A DNA stretch of 37,917 bases from Lachnospiraceae bacterium UBA6403 (GCA_002437435.1 DJPV01000011.1:1-37917), one strand, 5' to 3'; counted from the stretch's first letter, positions 1-9,108 are shown. Notes: generated from the letters alone by a model not told the origin. A program made the numbers and translations.

Positions 1-93
1 CCGGCATAATGCGAAAAAAACATGAAGCCGACAGGCGACATGATAAAATGAGCATTGCGACGGGATGTGCTTGCACATGCCGGCATAATGCGG
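1..93. repeat. Mini-hairpin repeat cluster at window start
   Basis: The 13-mer CCGGCATAATGCG occurs twice, at 1-13 and 80-92. Between the copies are two tiny hairpins, each followed by a -10-like word: GCC-GACA-GGC then GATAAAATG (34-52), and ATGTG-CTTG-CACAT then GCATAATG (65-89). The same architecture recurs at 11037, 15536 and 28441-28600, so I treat it as one modular repeat family. It sits directly before the first gene and may provide its promoter. Seen in sequence; function is inferred. Confidence 0.45.
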
Positions 94-109
94 GAAAGAA
101 GTGAAATAC

Positions 110-1066
110 ATGAGATATTTGAATCGGTTGATTGCATCGGAGATCCTTCCCGATGCTTATAAAGAATGGCGGGTCTATCGGCAGAAGCTGACGGACTTTA
201 TAGAAGAAAATTGTGTGGCAGAGGCAGATCGCAAGCCGGTTCTTGCAATCTGGGGTGCAGGACGGTCAAATGATATTGATCTGGCAAGACTTGCAGAGAG
301 ATTTAAGCTGGTTTTGATCGACCGGGATACAGAGGGGCTTGCACAGGCGTGTAAGACCTATGGACTGGAGGATGCAGATGCTATTTGCGTGGATCTTCCG
401 TTTTGGAATGTGGAGCTTGAGACATATGAGATGTTTGAAGCATTGCTTGCAGAGGGAGACGAAGCAGAGATCGTGATTGAGCAATTAAAACAGGTTGCAT
501 TTGACAACAGCCACAGGGTATTGCCGGATATCGGACGGAAGTTTGATTATAGCGTCTGTGTAGGGCTTCACAGCCAGTTGAATGCGAGATTTGCAGGCCT
601 GTTGTATATGTACCGGGAGAATTATGACGAAGAAGAACTGCGGATGATCGAGAATGCGATCAGGGCATTAAACGAAGCTGCAGTCACCCGGACGAATGAT
701 GTTATCTATATGCTGACAGAGAAATTAATGGTGTTCGGTCTGGAATGGGCAGTTGTAAATGAATCTGCTATGGATCAGTGGGGCGTTGATGATGCAGAGA
801 TGGCAGGATTGCTGACAGAGGCTGATGAGAAAATCCCGACCGGAAACGAAAACGATGTGATTGGGTATGAACGATTGTCGGGTTTATGGCAAGATCTTGT
901 TCCAGAGGATATTGAAGGAGCATTGCAGCTGCGCCATGACATCGGAATACATAAGGATTTTGATATTCAGATCGAAGCGGAGCGGCGGTTGTTCTGGCCA
1001 TTTGCATGGAAGGAACGAAAGAAAGGATATGTGATGGAACTGCTGGCGGTACAACCCATCGAATAG
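110..1066 (+). CDS. Hypothetical protein with Rossmann-like N-terminal motif
   Basis: A protein of about 318 residues that I do not recognise as a named family. Near residue 50 it has VLAIWGAGRSNDIDL followed by KLVLIDRD, resembling the glycine-rich loop and acidic beta-2 end of class I SAM-dependent methyltransferases or other Rossmann folds. No catalytic methyltransferase motif is evident further on. The C-terminal half is acidic and then ends in a basic, aromatic stretch (FWPFAWKERKKGY). There is no signal peptide or membrane segment. The start is uncertain: GTG at 101 lies only 4 nt after a weak GGAAAG, while ATG at 110 is about 13 nt after it. The gene stands alone, 123 bp before the sigma factor. 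It is real coding sequence by length and codon use; the methyltransferase-like role is a guess. Confidence 0.7.
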   Translation: MRYLNRLIASEILPDAYKEWRVYRQKLTDFIEENCVAEADRKPVLAIWGAGRSNDIDLARLAERFKLVLIDRDTEGLAQACKTYGLEDADAICVDLPFWNVELETYEMFEALLAEGDEAEIVIEQLKQVAFDNSHRVLPDIGRKFDYSVCVGLHSQLNARFAGLLYMYRENYDEEELRMIENAIRALNEAAVTRTNDVIYMLTEKLMVFGLEWAVVNESAMDQWGVDDAEMAGLLTEADEKIPTGNENDVIGYERLSGLWQDLVPEDIEGALQLRHDIGIHKDFDIQIEAERRLFWPFAWKERKKGYVMELLAVQPIE

Positions 1067-1189
1067 ACAGTGGTTCGAGTCTTTACGAAGCCGGAACAAA
1101 AATGAAGTGGAATGAACAGTAACAGAAAATCAGGGAAAATTCCATAAAAGACAGAGGTAAAAACGTATAGTGGTTATAGGGAGAGACAA

Positions 1190-1708
1190 ATGACAGACAG
1201 AGAATTTGGAAAATATATGTCTGCGATCGCACAGGGAGACCGGGAGAGCCTCCGGGCAGTATATGACGAATATCTGAAGCTGATCTTTGCGGTGGTCTAT
1301 GATACGATTCGTCAGAGGGAGGAAGCGGAGGATGTGACATCGGAGTTTTTCATCAAGCTTTATCGGATCGCGGACAGTTATAAGAAAGGAATCGGTCATA
1401 AGAGATGGCTGGTGACAATCGCAAAGAATATGGCGATCGACCGGATACGAAAGATCGACCGTGAAATGCTGGTGGATGAAATGCCGGAGCAAAGCGAAGG
1501 AAAGACAATGGAGAGCCAGGTGGTAGAGAACCTGACATTGAAGCATGCAGTTGCCACGCTGAAGCCGGAGGAGCAGGAGATTCTGGATCTGAAGGTGGTC
1601 GGAGGATTTACATTTAAAGAGATCGCAGAGATGAAAGGGCGACCGATCGGAACGATCACATGGATCTATAATCAGGCAATACAAAAATTAAGGAGGTGCA
1701 GGCTGTGA
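1190..1708 (+). CDS. ECF-type RNA polymerase sigma-70 factor
   Basis: A 172-residue protein with the two-domain layout of extracytoplasmic-function sigma factors. Sigma-2 (about residues 15-90) contains EEAEDVTSEFFIKLYR and KRWLVTIAKNMAIDRIRK, typical of regions 2.2-2.4. Sigma-4 (about 115-170) contains LKPEEQEILDLKVVGGFTFKEIAEMKGRPIGTI, a helix-turn-helix that would read the -35 element. The length is normal for the family. Its stop codon overlaps the start of the next gene by GTGA (1705-1708), indicating translational coupling with a membrane protein that is its probable anti-sigma factor. The signal and regulon are not visible. Identification as an ECF sigma factor is secure; the subgroup is not. 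Confidence 0.93.
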   Translation: MTDREFGKYMSAIAQGDRESLRAVYDEYLKLIFAVVYDTIRQREEAEDVTSEFFIKLYRIADSYKKGIGHKRWLVTIAKNMAIDRIRKIDREMLVDEMPEQSEGKTMESQVVENLTLKHAVATLKPEEQEILDLKVVGGFTFKEIAEMKGRPIGTITWIYNQAIQKLRRCRL

Positions 1709-2598
1709 GAGATGAACAGAATAAGAACAGACAGACGGAAGAAGACAGAATCATAGATGCTTATCTGAACCAGATTGATGCAGAAGCACCGGATCTGTGG
1801 GATCGGATCGAAGCAGGACTTGACCATGAAGCAAAGGATGCAGAAGAAAACAATAAAATAAAGAATCTTGACAGAATAAAGCAGACAATAAATATAACTG
1901 ACAGATCGAACAAAGACCGGAAATATACAGGAAGGAAAACATCAAAGGTAAAATATGTAATTCCGGTTCTTGTGATAGCAGCGGTTCTTCTGGCAGCAGT
2001 GATCGCGACACCGTTGCTGTCTGATTCCAAGCGGCATTCAAAAGAAATAAATGTGGGCAGGACAACAGGTGATTCAAATGACGGACTGGATGCGGCGGAG
2101 AGTCGGAGCACATCTGGTCAGTCGGAAGATTATGTGGATGAAACAGCAGATTCCATACCGGAGACAATGCAGAATGAAACTGCCACCAGACCAACAGAGA
2201 ATACACCAGACGATATACAGATAAATGGAATCGGTGGAGAGCAGTCCGATGCTCCGGCGGAAGCAGACCATGCAAAGAGTCAGACAGATACGCAGCAAAA
2301 TGCGGGATGTACAGATCTTCAGGTGCCGGAATCAGCAGATATGGATGAATGGCAGGAAATGAGTAATATACCAGTTACACTTCAGATCACAGAGATTGTA
2401 ACAGCAGAGACAGATACAGTACAAAAATATGCCGCAAAACTCTTGCAGGTATCTGATACATCCGGGAAATTAATAACCGGTCAGGACATCATATTGCAGA
2501 CGGAAGAAGCAGAGACATTTGCTGTAGGGGAAGAAGTAACAGGTACGCTTCTTCGATATGATTCTGAACGACAGGCATGGATCTTAAGCAGGCAGTAG
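1705..2598 (+). CDS. Membrane-anchored protein, probable anti-sigma factor
   Basis: A 297-residue, single-pass membrane protein. I use GTG at 1705, 8 nt after AGGAGG (1691-1696), rather than the in-frame GTG at 1696, which lies within the Shine-Dalgarno itself. The cytoplasmic N-terminus (about 1-82) is acidic then basic and contains APDLWDRIEAGL, reminiscent of anti-sigma N-termini. A transmembrane helix covers about residues 84-105. The outside part is a long low-complexity Ser/Thr/Glu/Gln linker ending in a small beta-rich C-terminal domain (about 225-297: VTLQITEI ... VGEEVTGTLLRYD). No zinc HxxxCxxC motif is present, so it is not a ZAS-type anti-sigma. The role is inferred from the overlap with the sigma gene and from topology. 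The C-terminal domain may sense an extracellular signal. Confidence 0.72.
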   Translation: MRDEQNKNRQTEEDRIIDAYLNQIDAEAPDLWDRIEAGLDHEAKDAEENNKIKNLDRIKQTINITDRSNKDRKYTGRKTSKVKYVIPVLVIAAVLLAAVIATPLLSDSKRHSKEINVGRTTGDSNDGLDAAESRSTSGQSEDYVDETADSIPETMQNETATRPTENTPDDIQINGIGGEQSDAPAEADHAKSQTDTQQNAGCTDLQVPESADMDEWQEMSNIPVTLQITEIVTAETDTVQKYAAKLLQVSDTSGKLITGQDIILQTEEAETFAVGEEVTGTLLRYDSERQAWILSRQ

Positions 2599-2777
2599 TT
2601 TGATCTGTAAGAAAAATATTCCATAAAAAGAGGATACCCATCCGTATCTTAGTCATAAAGAGAACAGGTAGCTGTAAATTTTCGCTTTTTACATTCGACA
2701 ATTGGTAATGTCGGAGGTGATCAGAGCAGAAAGCATACAGATATCGGATAGTGACAAAGATAAGGAGGGTATTTTTT

Positions 2778-4595
2778 ATGAGAAGAATCAGACGGATGGT
2801 AAGTGTGGTTATGATCTCCTGCATGATGGCGGGCTGCCTTGCAGGCTGTGGGAGCTGGAAAGAAACAGGGGGTATACATGGAGAACAGCAGGGAACGGAA
2901 AGCCGGTCAGGTACGGAGCGGGAGAGTATCGCAGAGAAATACAGACAGATAGCGATAAAAGAAGAATTGGAAGAAAATATAGCGGGATCCGGACAGTCGC
3001 AGAAAAACATGGCTATGCCGGAATGTATAGAAGAAGAGGCTTGTGATAGTGCAGTTTCGGCTGCTGATACAGATAATTTTGTAACAGACAGTGCACCAAA
3101 TTCCGAATATGCAAAAATTACATATGGAGAATCCGGTTATGATACCAGAGAGTATGACTATCAGGAAGAGCATCGGTTTGTATCGACCAAAGATTCACCG
3201 CTTTCAACATTTGCGGCAGACTGTGATACAGCATCCTACAGCAATGTCAGAAGCTATATCGAAGATGGAATGCTGCCACCGGCAGGAGCAGTCCGGGTCG
3301 AAGAAATGATCAATTATTTTGATTATGATTATGTATCGGACCCGGAGGCTGGCAAGAAGTTTGCAGTATATACGGAATATGCGGATTGCCCGTGGAATAA
3401 AGATACAAAGTTAATGATGGTAGGATTGAATACGGCTGCGGTCGATATGAGTGAGAAGAAAGCGTCCAATCTGGTATTCCTGATCGATACATCCGGTTCC
3501 ATGTATGAAGAAAATAAGCTGCCGCTGGCACAGAAAGCATTTAAGATGCTGGCAGAGAATCTGGATGAGAATGACAGGATCAGTATTGTTACATATGCGG
3601 GTTCAGATACAGTTGTTCTAAATGGTGTGGCAGGCTCGGACGCTTATACGATATGTGAGGCGTTGGATTCGCTGGAAGCATCCGGCAGCACAAATGGAAG
3701 TGCGGGACTGATCACGGCATATGAAATCGCAGAGCAGCAGTTTATAAAAGATGGAAATAACCGGGTGATCCTTGCGACGGACGGTGATCTGAATGTCGGG
3801 CTGACAAGCGAGAGTGATCTGGTAGGATTGATCACTGAGGAGAAGGACAGCGGTATATTCTTGAGCGTTCTTGGATTTGGCGCTGATAATCTGAAGGATA
3901 ACAAATTAGAAGCACTGGCAGATAACGGAAATGGTAATTATTCGTATCTGGATTCTGTCTATGAAGCGAAAAAGGTTCTGGTTGATGAAATGGGAGGAAC
4001 CTTATATACGGTTGCAAAGGATGTCAAATTGCAGATTGAATTCAATTCGGAGCAGGTGAAAGGCTATCGGCAGATCGGATATGAGAACCGGGCGCTTTCC
4101 GCAGAAGATTTTGCAGATGATACGGTAGATGGCGGCGAGATCGGAGCCGGTCATGTAGTGACTGCACTCTATGAAGTGATTCCGGTCGATTCGAAATTTG
4201 ATGTGCCGGAGACAGAGACAAAATATATATCGAAAAAGCAGAACACAGCTTATTCTGATGAACTGGCAACCGTGAATATCCGTTATAAAGAGCCGGATGG
4301 AGATAAGAGCACACTGGAAACAGCCGTTATAAAGGCAGAAAGTAATCAAAAGAAAATGTCCCATGATCTGAGCTTTGCATCGGCGATTGCGGCATATGGA
4401 ATGCTACTTACGGACAATGCATATAAAGGAACAGCAACGTATAAGATGGTGGAAGAACTTGCGGGGGCAGGAATCACGGTTCAGACACAGACAGACAACG
4501 GTCAGTTATATCGCAGCCAGTTCCGCGGACTGGTGCAGAAGACAGAGCTGATATCTCAAAATGAACCAGCAACGCAGATGTGGCAGTGCGATTAG
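2778..4595 (+). CDS. VWA-domain lipoprotein (YfbK-like)
   Basis: A 605-residue predicted lipoprotein. The start is ATG 2778, placed 9 nt after AAGGAGG (2762-2768). The signal peptide runs to a lipobox LAGC near residue 24. The order is: acidic linker; an N-terminal region typical of YfbK-type proteins (FAADCDTASYSNVRSYI, VRVEEMINYFDYDY); a von Willebrand A domain with MIDAS motif DTSGSM (Asp237) and TDGDLNVG; and a C-terminal region matching the domain that follows VWA in YfbK proteins (DELATVNIRYKEPDG). The family is thought to bind ligands through a metal at the MIDAS; its exact function is unknown. It follows the sigma/anti-sigma pair by 179 bp in the same direction and may be a target or partner of that system (inference). 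Confidence 0.9.
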   Translation: MRRIRRMVSVVMISCMMAGCLAGCGSWKETGGIHGEQQGTESRSGTERESIAEKYRQIAIKEELEENIAGSGQSQKNMAMPECIEEEACDSAVSAADTDNFVTDSAPNSEYAKITYGESGYDTREYDYQEEHRFVSTKDSPLSTFAADCDTASYSNVRSYIEDGMLPPAGAVRVEEMINYFDYDYVSDPEAGKKFAVYTEYADCPWNKDTKLMMVGLNTAAVDMSEKKASNLVFLIDTSGSMYEENKLPLAQKAFKMLAENLDENDRISIVTYAGSDTVVLNGVAGSDAYTICEALDSLEASGSTNGSAGLITAYEIAEQQFIKDGNNRVILATDGDLNVGLTSESDLVGLITEEKDSGIFLSVLGFGADNLKDNKLEALADNGNGNYSYLDSVYEAKKVLVDEMGGTLYTVAKDVKLQIEFNSEQVKGYRQIGYENRALSAEDFADDTVDGGEIGAGHVVTALYEVIPVDSKFDVPETETKYISKKQNTAYSDELATVNIRYKEPDGDKSTLETAVIKAESNQKKMSHDLSFASAIAAYGMLLTDNAYKGTATYKMVEELAGAGITVQTQTDNGQLYRSQFRGLVQKTELISQNEPATQMWQCD

Positions 4596-4737
4596 CGGAT
4601 AATCAGATTGTTTTGCCATGAAATATTTTTGCGATTTAACGTACAGAATTGCTTCCATTTTATTGATAATTCTTGTATAATAAAAAATTAGAGTTGCCAA
4701 AAGGCAAATATGGGAAAAGACAGGAAGGATAAAATTC

Positions 4738-6477
4738 ATGGGTGAAAAAAAGATAATGCTCGGTAATGCAGCGATCGCCAGAGGCGCATATGAAGCCGGT
4801 GTAAAGGTATCAGCAGCATATCCGGGTACTCCAAGTACAGAGATCAGTGAGAATATTGTAAAGTATCCTGAGATATATGCAGAATGGTCTCCAAATGAAA
4901 AAGTTGCAACAGAGGTTGCGATCGGAGCATCATTTGCCGGTGTCCGTTCAATCGTATCAATGAAGCATGTAGGTGTGAATGTTGCTTCAGATCCGTTATT
5001 TACAGCAGCATATACCGGTGTCAAGGGTGGTATGGTTTTAGTAGCAGCCGATGATCCGGGTATGTATTCATCACAGAATGAACAGGATTCCAGACTGGTA
5101 GCAAGAACAGCGATGATTCCGGTATTTGAACCATCTGACAGTATGGAAGCAAAGGAGTTCACAAAGTATGCATTTGAATGCAGCGAGAAGTATGATACTC
5201 CGATCATGCTCCGTACAACAACCAGACTGGCACATTCACAGGGTGTTGTTGAATTAAATGACAGAGTAGAAGTAGAAGACAAGCCATACGAGAGAGACAT
5301 TAAGAAGATGGTTATGATGCCGGGTAATGCGATCCCTCGTCATGTATTTGTAGAACAGAGATTAAAGGATATGGCAGCAGACGGTGCGGATATGCCGATC
5401 AACCGTGTAGAGATGAATGATACCAGCGTTGGTGTTATCACCAGTGGTATCCCATATCAGTATGTAAAGGAAGCAATGCCAAATGCATCTGTATTAAAGC
5501 TTGGTATGGTAAATCCGCTTCCTAGAAAGATGATCGAAGACTTTGCGGCAAAGGTTGATAAGCTGTATGTCATTGAGGAGTTAGAGCCGCATATCGAGAC
5601 ACAGGTAAGAGCCTGGGGTATCGATGCAGTAGGTAAAGAGCTTCTGACCGTTCAGGGTGAATACAGTGCAAATATGTTAAGAGAGAAGATCCTCGGCGAG
5701 AAGGTTGAGCAGGAAGAACCTGCAAAGGTTGCACCAAGACCACCTATTCTTTGTCCGGGATGTCCACACAGAAGCGTATTTTCGGTATTAAACGAACTGA
5801 AGATCCATGCGGCAGGAGATATAGGATGCTATACACTGGGAGCTGTTGCGCCACTTAGTGTAATTGATACAACCGTATGTATGGGATCTTCTATTTCCAC
5901 CTTACATGGTATGGAAAAGGCAAAAGGAAAAGACTTTATCAAGAATTGGGTTGCTGTTATCGGTGATTCCACATTTATGCATACCGGTATAAACTCTCTG
6001 ATGAACATGGTTTATAACAAGGCAACGGGAACTGTTATCATTCTTGATAATTCTACAACTGCTATGACAGGACATCAGGATCATGCAGCGACCGGCAAGA
6101 CCTTACAGGGTGAACCGACATATGCAATCGATATCTACAGATTATGTAAGGCAATCGGTATTGACAGCGTGCATGAGATCAATGCATTTGACATTGACGG
6201 TTTAAAGAAGCTGATCAAAGAAGAGGTTGCAAAGGACGAGATCTCCGTTATCATCACAAAGTCTCCTTGTGTTCTCTTAAAGACAACCAAGGTGACAGGT
6301 GTATGCAGAGCAATCCCGGAGAAATGTAAGAAGTGCGGCATGTGCTTAAAGCCGGGATGTCCGGCAGTCATCAAGCAGCCGGATGGAACGATCCAGATCG
6401 ATGAGACCATGTGTAATGGTTGTGGACTGTGTATGAAGCGTTGTAAGTTTGATGCGATCAAAAAGGAGGAATTCTAA
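4738..6477 (+). CDS. iorA: Indolepyruvate:ferredoxin oxidoreductase, alpha subunit
   Basis: A 579-residue, TPP-dependent 2-oxoacid oxidoreductase subunit. It oxidatively decarboxylates aryl pyruvates from aromatic amino acid transamination to aryl-acetyl-CoA and reduces ferredoxin, in the cytoplasm. Visible features: N-terminal pyrimidine-binding domain (AAYPGTPSTEISENI, SPNEKVATEVAIGAS), TPP-binding region (LCPGCPHRS, GDIGCYTLG, IGDSTFMHTGI, LDNSTTAMTGHQDH), and a C-terminal ferredoxin-like domain with two 4Fe-4S motifs (CKKCGMC ... CNGCGLC). Length is normal for IorA. The start has a modest GGAAGG upstream. Its stop overlaps the iorB start by one base (taATG), so the two subunits are translationally coupled. 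The codon use, rich in GGT/GTT and GAA, suggests high expression. Confidence 0.96.
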   Translation: MGEKKIMLGNAAIARGAYEAGVKVSAAYPGTPSTEISENIVKYPEIYAEWSPNEKVATEVAIGASFAGVRSIVSMKHVGVNVASDPLFTAAYTGVKGGMVLVAADDPGMYSSQNEQDSRLVARTAMIPVFEPSDSMEAKEFTKYAFECSEKYDTPIMLRTTTRLAHSQGVVELNDRVEVEDKPYERDIKKMVMMPGNAIPRHVFVEQRLKDMAADGADMPINRVEMNDTSVGVITSGIPYQYVKEAMPNASVLKLGMVNPLPRKMIEDFAAKVDKLYVIEELEPHIETQVRAWGIDAVGKELLTVQGEYSANMLREKILGEKVEQEEPAKVAPRPPILCPGCPHRSVFSVLNELKIHAAGDIGCYTLGAVAPLSVIDTTVCMGSSISTLHGMEKAKGKDFIKNWVAVIGDSTFMHTGINSLMNMVYNKATGTVIILDNSTTAMTGHQDHAATGKTLQGEPTYAIDIYRLCKAIGIDSVHEINAFDIDGLKKLIKEEVAKDEISVIITKSPCVLLKTTKVTGVCRAIPEKCKKCGMCLKPGCPAVIKQPDGTIQIDETMCNGCGLCMKRCKFDAIKKEEF

Positions 6478-7046
6478 TGGCTGTAAAGAATATTATGATA
6501 GTTGGTGTCGGTGGACAGGGAACTCTTCTTACAAGCCGTATCCTTGGTGGTATCACGACAGCAGCAGGTTATGATGTAAAGCTCTCCGAGGTTCATGGTA
6601 TGAGCCAGAGAGGTGGTAGTGTTGTTACATATGTAAGATATGGTGAGAAGGTTGCAGAACCGATCGTAGAAGAAGGTCACGCAGATGTTCTGATCGCATT
6701 TGAAAAGCTGGAGGCTATGCGTTATGCTCATTTTCTGAAGAAGGATGGCGTAATTATTGCAAATGATCAGAGAATCGATCCGATCACAGTTGTAACCGGT
6801 CAGGCAGAATATCCGGATCATATCTTAGAAACGCTGGCAGAGAAGCATAAGGTGATCTCGATCGATGCAATGGCAGAGGCAAAGAAGCTTGGCAATCCGA
6901 AAGTATTTAATACGATCATTATCGGTGTTGCTGCAAAGCATATGGATTTTGACCATGACAAATGGGTAGAGGTTATAAAAGCAACGGTTCCTCCAAAGAC
7001 AGTTGAGATGAACCTGAAAGCATTTGAAGTTGGATACGCATTATAA
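6477..7046 (+). CDS. iorB: Indolepyruvate:ferredoxin oxidoreductase, beta subunit
   Basis: A 189-residue gamma-type subunit of the 2-oxoacid:acceptor oxidoreductase family. The N-terminal motif MIVGVGGQGTLLTSRIL is the family's glycine-rich CoA/nucleotide-type loop, followed by VKLSEVHGMSQRGGSVVTYVRYG, which is diagnostic for IorB. It pairs with IorA to form the enzyme that feeds reduced ferredoxin from amino-acid fermentation. The start codon shares its A with the iorA stop, and AAGGAGG lies 8-14 nt upstream within iorA. A hairpin about 58 nt after the stop probably ends the two-gene transcript. Confidence 0.95.
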   Translation: MAVKNIMIVGVGGQGTLLTSRILGGITTAAGYDVKLSEVHGMSQRGGSVVTYVRYGEKVAEPIVEEGHADVLIAFEKLEAMRYAHFLKKDGVIIANDQRIDPITVVTGQAEYPDHILETLAEKHKVISIDAMAEAKKLGNPKVFNTIIIGVAAKHMDFDHDKWVEVIKATVPPKTVEMNLKAFEVGYAL

Positions 7047-7103
7047 AGATTAAATACAAGATAAATGGTTTATTACGGAATTGTTTGTAAAGAACCGGCC
7101 GGA

Positions 7104-7159
7104 AAATACCTTTTGTACATAAGAAGCAGTTCAGACGGATATGTACAGAAGGTATTTTT
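7104..7159 (+). terminator. Rho-independent terminator after iorAB
   Basis: An 18-bp inverted repeat with one mismatch (arms 7104-7121 and 7140-7157) encloses an 18-nt loop and runs into five T residues (7155-7159). It lies 58 bp after the iorB stop. The loop is longer than usual for a terminator, so a processed or regulatory hairpin is an alternative. Confidence 0.6.
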
Positions 7160-7427
7160 ATGATATAAAAAACAGGGCAGTATCAGCCCTTCGATGCCGT
7201 AAGGTGCGGATGCTATGCGGTCACGGTTGCGCATACAGAATTGAGAAAAGATATGCATAAGTTTGGTAAATTTTACATTATGTATAGGAATTAGTGCGAA
7301 AAATGTCATTTTTTCGGTATTTTTAACAAAAAAATAGTGGACGATATGGCATATATAGTGTAAAATCAAGAAGGTGATTGTTTTCATATAGAAAGAAAAC
7401 TGTGGAAACCTGTAAGGAGAATTCGTA
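7160..7427 (+). promoter_or_regulatory. Leader region of GGDEF gene with putative promoter
   Basis: The intergenic region 7047-7427 has no gene. After the iorAB terminator it holds a short hairpin (AGGGC-AGTATCA-GCCCT, about 7174-7190) and a plausible promoter TGGACG (7338-7343), 17 nt, TAAAAT (7361-7366), giving a 5' leader of about 55 nt. AAGGAG lies before ATG 7428. I compared it with the c-di-GMP-I riboswitch pattern and do not see that motif. The promoter call is moderate because the -35 is weak. Confidence 0.35.
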
Positions 7428-8531
7428 ATGAATAATGATACAATAAATGTCGATATCAGTAAAAAATGGCAAATATTATTGTGGAGGGTATTCCTGGTTG
7501 TGGCAGGTATATTTATGGTCGTTGAATTGATCATATGTCTGTCCACATTGGGAAAGACTGTTGATCTTGGAATGTCAAAGATAGCATATATTATTTTATA
7601 TGTTGTAATTCCACTGATTATATACGCAGGTGTTCTTTCCTCCGTTTTTATTGTTTTAAAGAGGAATAAGCTGACAGAGAATGGTTCTGACTGGCTGGTT
7701 TCACTGATGATGTTTGTGATTCTGGCAATTCCTGCAATCGAACATTATAATTCAATTGTTTTGGTATTATTGCCATCAATAGCTATTGTGATCACTGCAA
7801 CATTCGCGAATCAGAATATTACAATAGTTATAGCATTACTGGCTTCCTGCGTAATGATCTTTAATGATATCCGCCTGCATGGGCTGTATGACTGGACACA
7901 GATGCGGTTTGGAGGTTACGTTGCAACTTCATTTGTGTTAGTTTTCATTCTGACATTTGCTACATGTCTGTTGAACATGCATACAAAGGAATTGATGGAA
8001 TCTATTGGTAATTTTACGGTTCGCCAGATGAATCTGATGACAGAACTTCGTAAAGATCCACTGACCGGACTATATAACAGACGATCGTTCGAGGAAAGTC
8101 TTGAAAAAAAGATTCAGCAGACAGAGACGACAGGAGAGAAATCATATATTGCGATCTTTGATATCGATCATTTCAAGAATGTAAATGATACATATGGACA
8201 CAGCAATGGTGATGTGGTTATAAAGGCACTTTGTAAGATGCTGAAGGAGAAATCCAAAGACTATGGTCTTGCATTTCGTTACGGTGGTGAGGAATTTGTT
8301 ATTCTGTTCAGCAACATTGAACTGCCTAAGGTTATCAATGTAGTAGAGGATATAAGAACAGAATTCCGATGCTGCTATTTCCAGTTCATGAATAACAGCG
8401 GAATCACCTGCAGCTGTGGTGTTGCAGAATATTCCAAGGGAGAGAGCGCAAAGGCATGGTTCAACCGTGCAGATAATTCGCTGTATCAGGCGAAGGAAGC
8501 CGGACGTAACCGTACTGTTGTGAGTGAATAA
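7428..8531 (+). CDS. Membrane-bound diguanylate cyclase (GGDEF domain)
   Basis: A 367-residue protein that would make cyclic di-GMP from two GTP at the membrane. The N-terminal half (about residues 15-185) holds roughly six hydrophobic helices, a sensor of unknown ligand. The GGDEF domain begins around residue 205 with DPLTGLYNRRSFEESL, continues with FDIDHFKNVNDTYGHSNGD, and has the active-site signature GGEEF at about residues 286-290 (RYGGEEFVILF), predicted catalytically competent. The product-inhibition RxxD site five residues before GGEEF is absent (KDYG there), so feedback control by c-di-GMP at that site is not expected. It is followed 2 bp later by a NUDIX hydrolase, suggesting co-transcription. 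Confidence 0.93.
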   Translation: MNNDTINVDISKKWQILLWRVFLVVAGIFMVVELIICLSTLGKTVDLGMSKIAYIILYVVIPLIIYAGVLSSVFIVLKRNKLTENGSDWLVSLMMFVILAIPAIEHYNSIVLVLLPSIAIVITATFANQNITIVIALLASCVMIFNDIRLHGLYDWTQMRFGGYVATSFVLVFILTFATCLLNMHTKELMESIGNFTVRQMNLMTELRKDPLTGLYNRRSFEESLEKKIQQTETTGEKSYIAIFDIDHFKNVNDTYGHSNGDVVIKALCKMLKEKSKDYGLAFRYGGEEFVILFSNIELPKVINVVEDIRTEFRCCYFQFMNNSGITCSCGVAEYSKGESAKAWFNRADNSLYQAKEAGRNRTVVSE

Positions 8532-8533
8532 AG

Positions 8534-9094
8534 ATGGATTTTAAAAAAGTAGAAAAGAAATGTGAGGGTAAATTCATTACCCGCTATGATATAACATATG
8601 AGACAGTCGATCATCAGAAGAAGGTATATGAGATGATCAGCCGGAATGGTGACATTACGGATTTTGAAGGACTGCATGGTAAGACAGCCGATGCTGTCGT
8701 GATCATTGTGACGGATGAGACAGGCGAGAAGATCCTGATCGATAAAGAATTCCGTCTTGCTCCGGGAGAATGGGTATATAACTTCCCGGCAGGGCTGATC
8801 GATCCGGGCGAGACACCACAGGAGAGTGCGAAGCGAGAGCTTCGTGAGGAGACAGGGCTGGAATTATATGAGATCGATGATTTCATCGGAACCAGCTACA
8901 GTGCAGTTGGTTTTTCAAATGAAACAAATGTCTGTGTCGTTGGAAAGGCGCGCGGAGAGTTTCATAAGAGCACCTCTACATTAGAGGAGATCGAAGCCAG
9001 ATGGTACACAAAGGCAGAAGTCAGAGAACTTCTTAAGAATGAGAAATTTGCCGCAAGAACACAGGCATACTGCTATGTGTGGAGCAGAGAATAG
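8534..9094 (+). CDS. NUDIX hydrolase, ADP-ribose pyrophosphatase-like
   Basis: A 186-residue hydrolase that cleaves a nucleoside diphosphate linked to another moiety. The complete NUDIX box is at about residues 95-117: GLIDPGE, TPQESAK, RELREETGL, matching Gx5Ex7REUxEExGU. The preceding sequence (KEFRLAPGEWVYNFPAG) resembles ADP-ribose/ADP-sugar pyrophosphatases, the best guess at substrate. Start ATG 8534 follows the GGDEF stop by 2 bp, so the two are probably translated from one mRNA; no functional link is established by sequence. A terminator-like hairpin follows. Confidence 0.9.
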   Translation: MDFKKVEKKCEGKFITRYDITYETVDHQKKVYEMISRNGDITDFEGLHGKTADAVVIIVTDETGEKILIDKEFRLAPGEWVYNFPAGLIDPGETPQESAKRELREETGLELYEIDDFIGTSYSAVGFSNETNVCVVGKARGEFHKSTSTLEEIEARWYTKAEVRELLKNEKFAARTQAYCYVWSRE

Positions 9095-9108
9095 ATAATA
9101 AAAAGAAG

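Noticed and set aside
1130..1684. 184-codon minus-strand frame opposite the sigma factor
   Set aside because: It is His/Leu/Cys-rich in the way of a reverse-strand shadow, while the plus-strand frame is a textbook ECF sigma factor.
4506..5300. 264-codon minus-strand open frame opposite iorA
   Set aside because: It is antisense to the clearly coding iorA with Ser/Ile-rich shadow composition, no ribosome binding site and no recognisable domain.
7160..7427. c-di-GMP riboswitch in front of the GGDEF gene
   Set aside because: The conserved GEMM-I core elements and tetraloop/receptor pattern are not visible.
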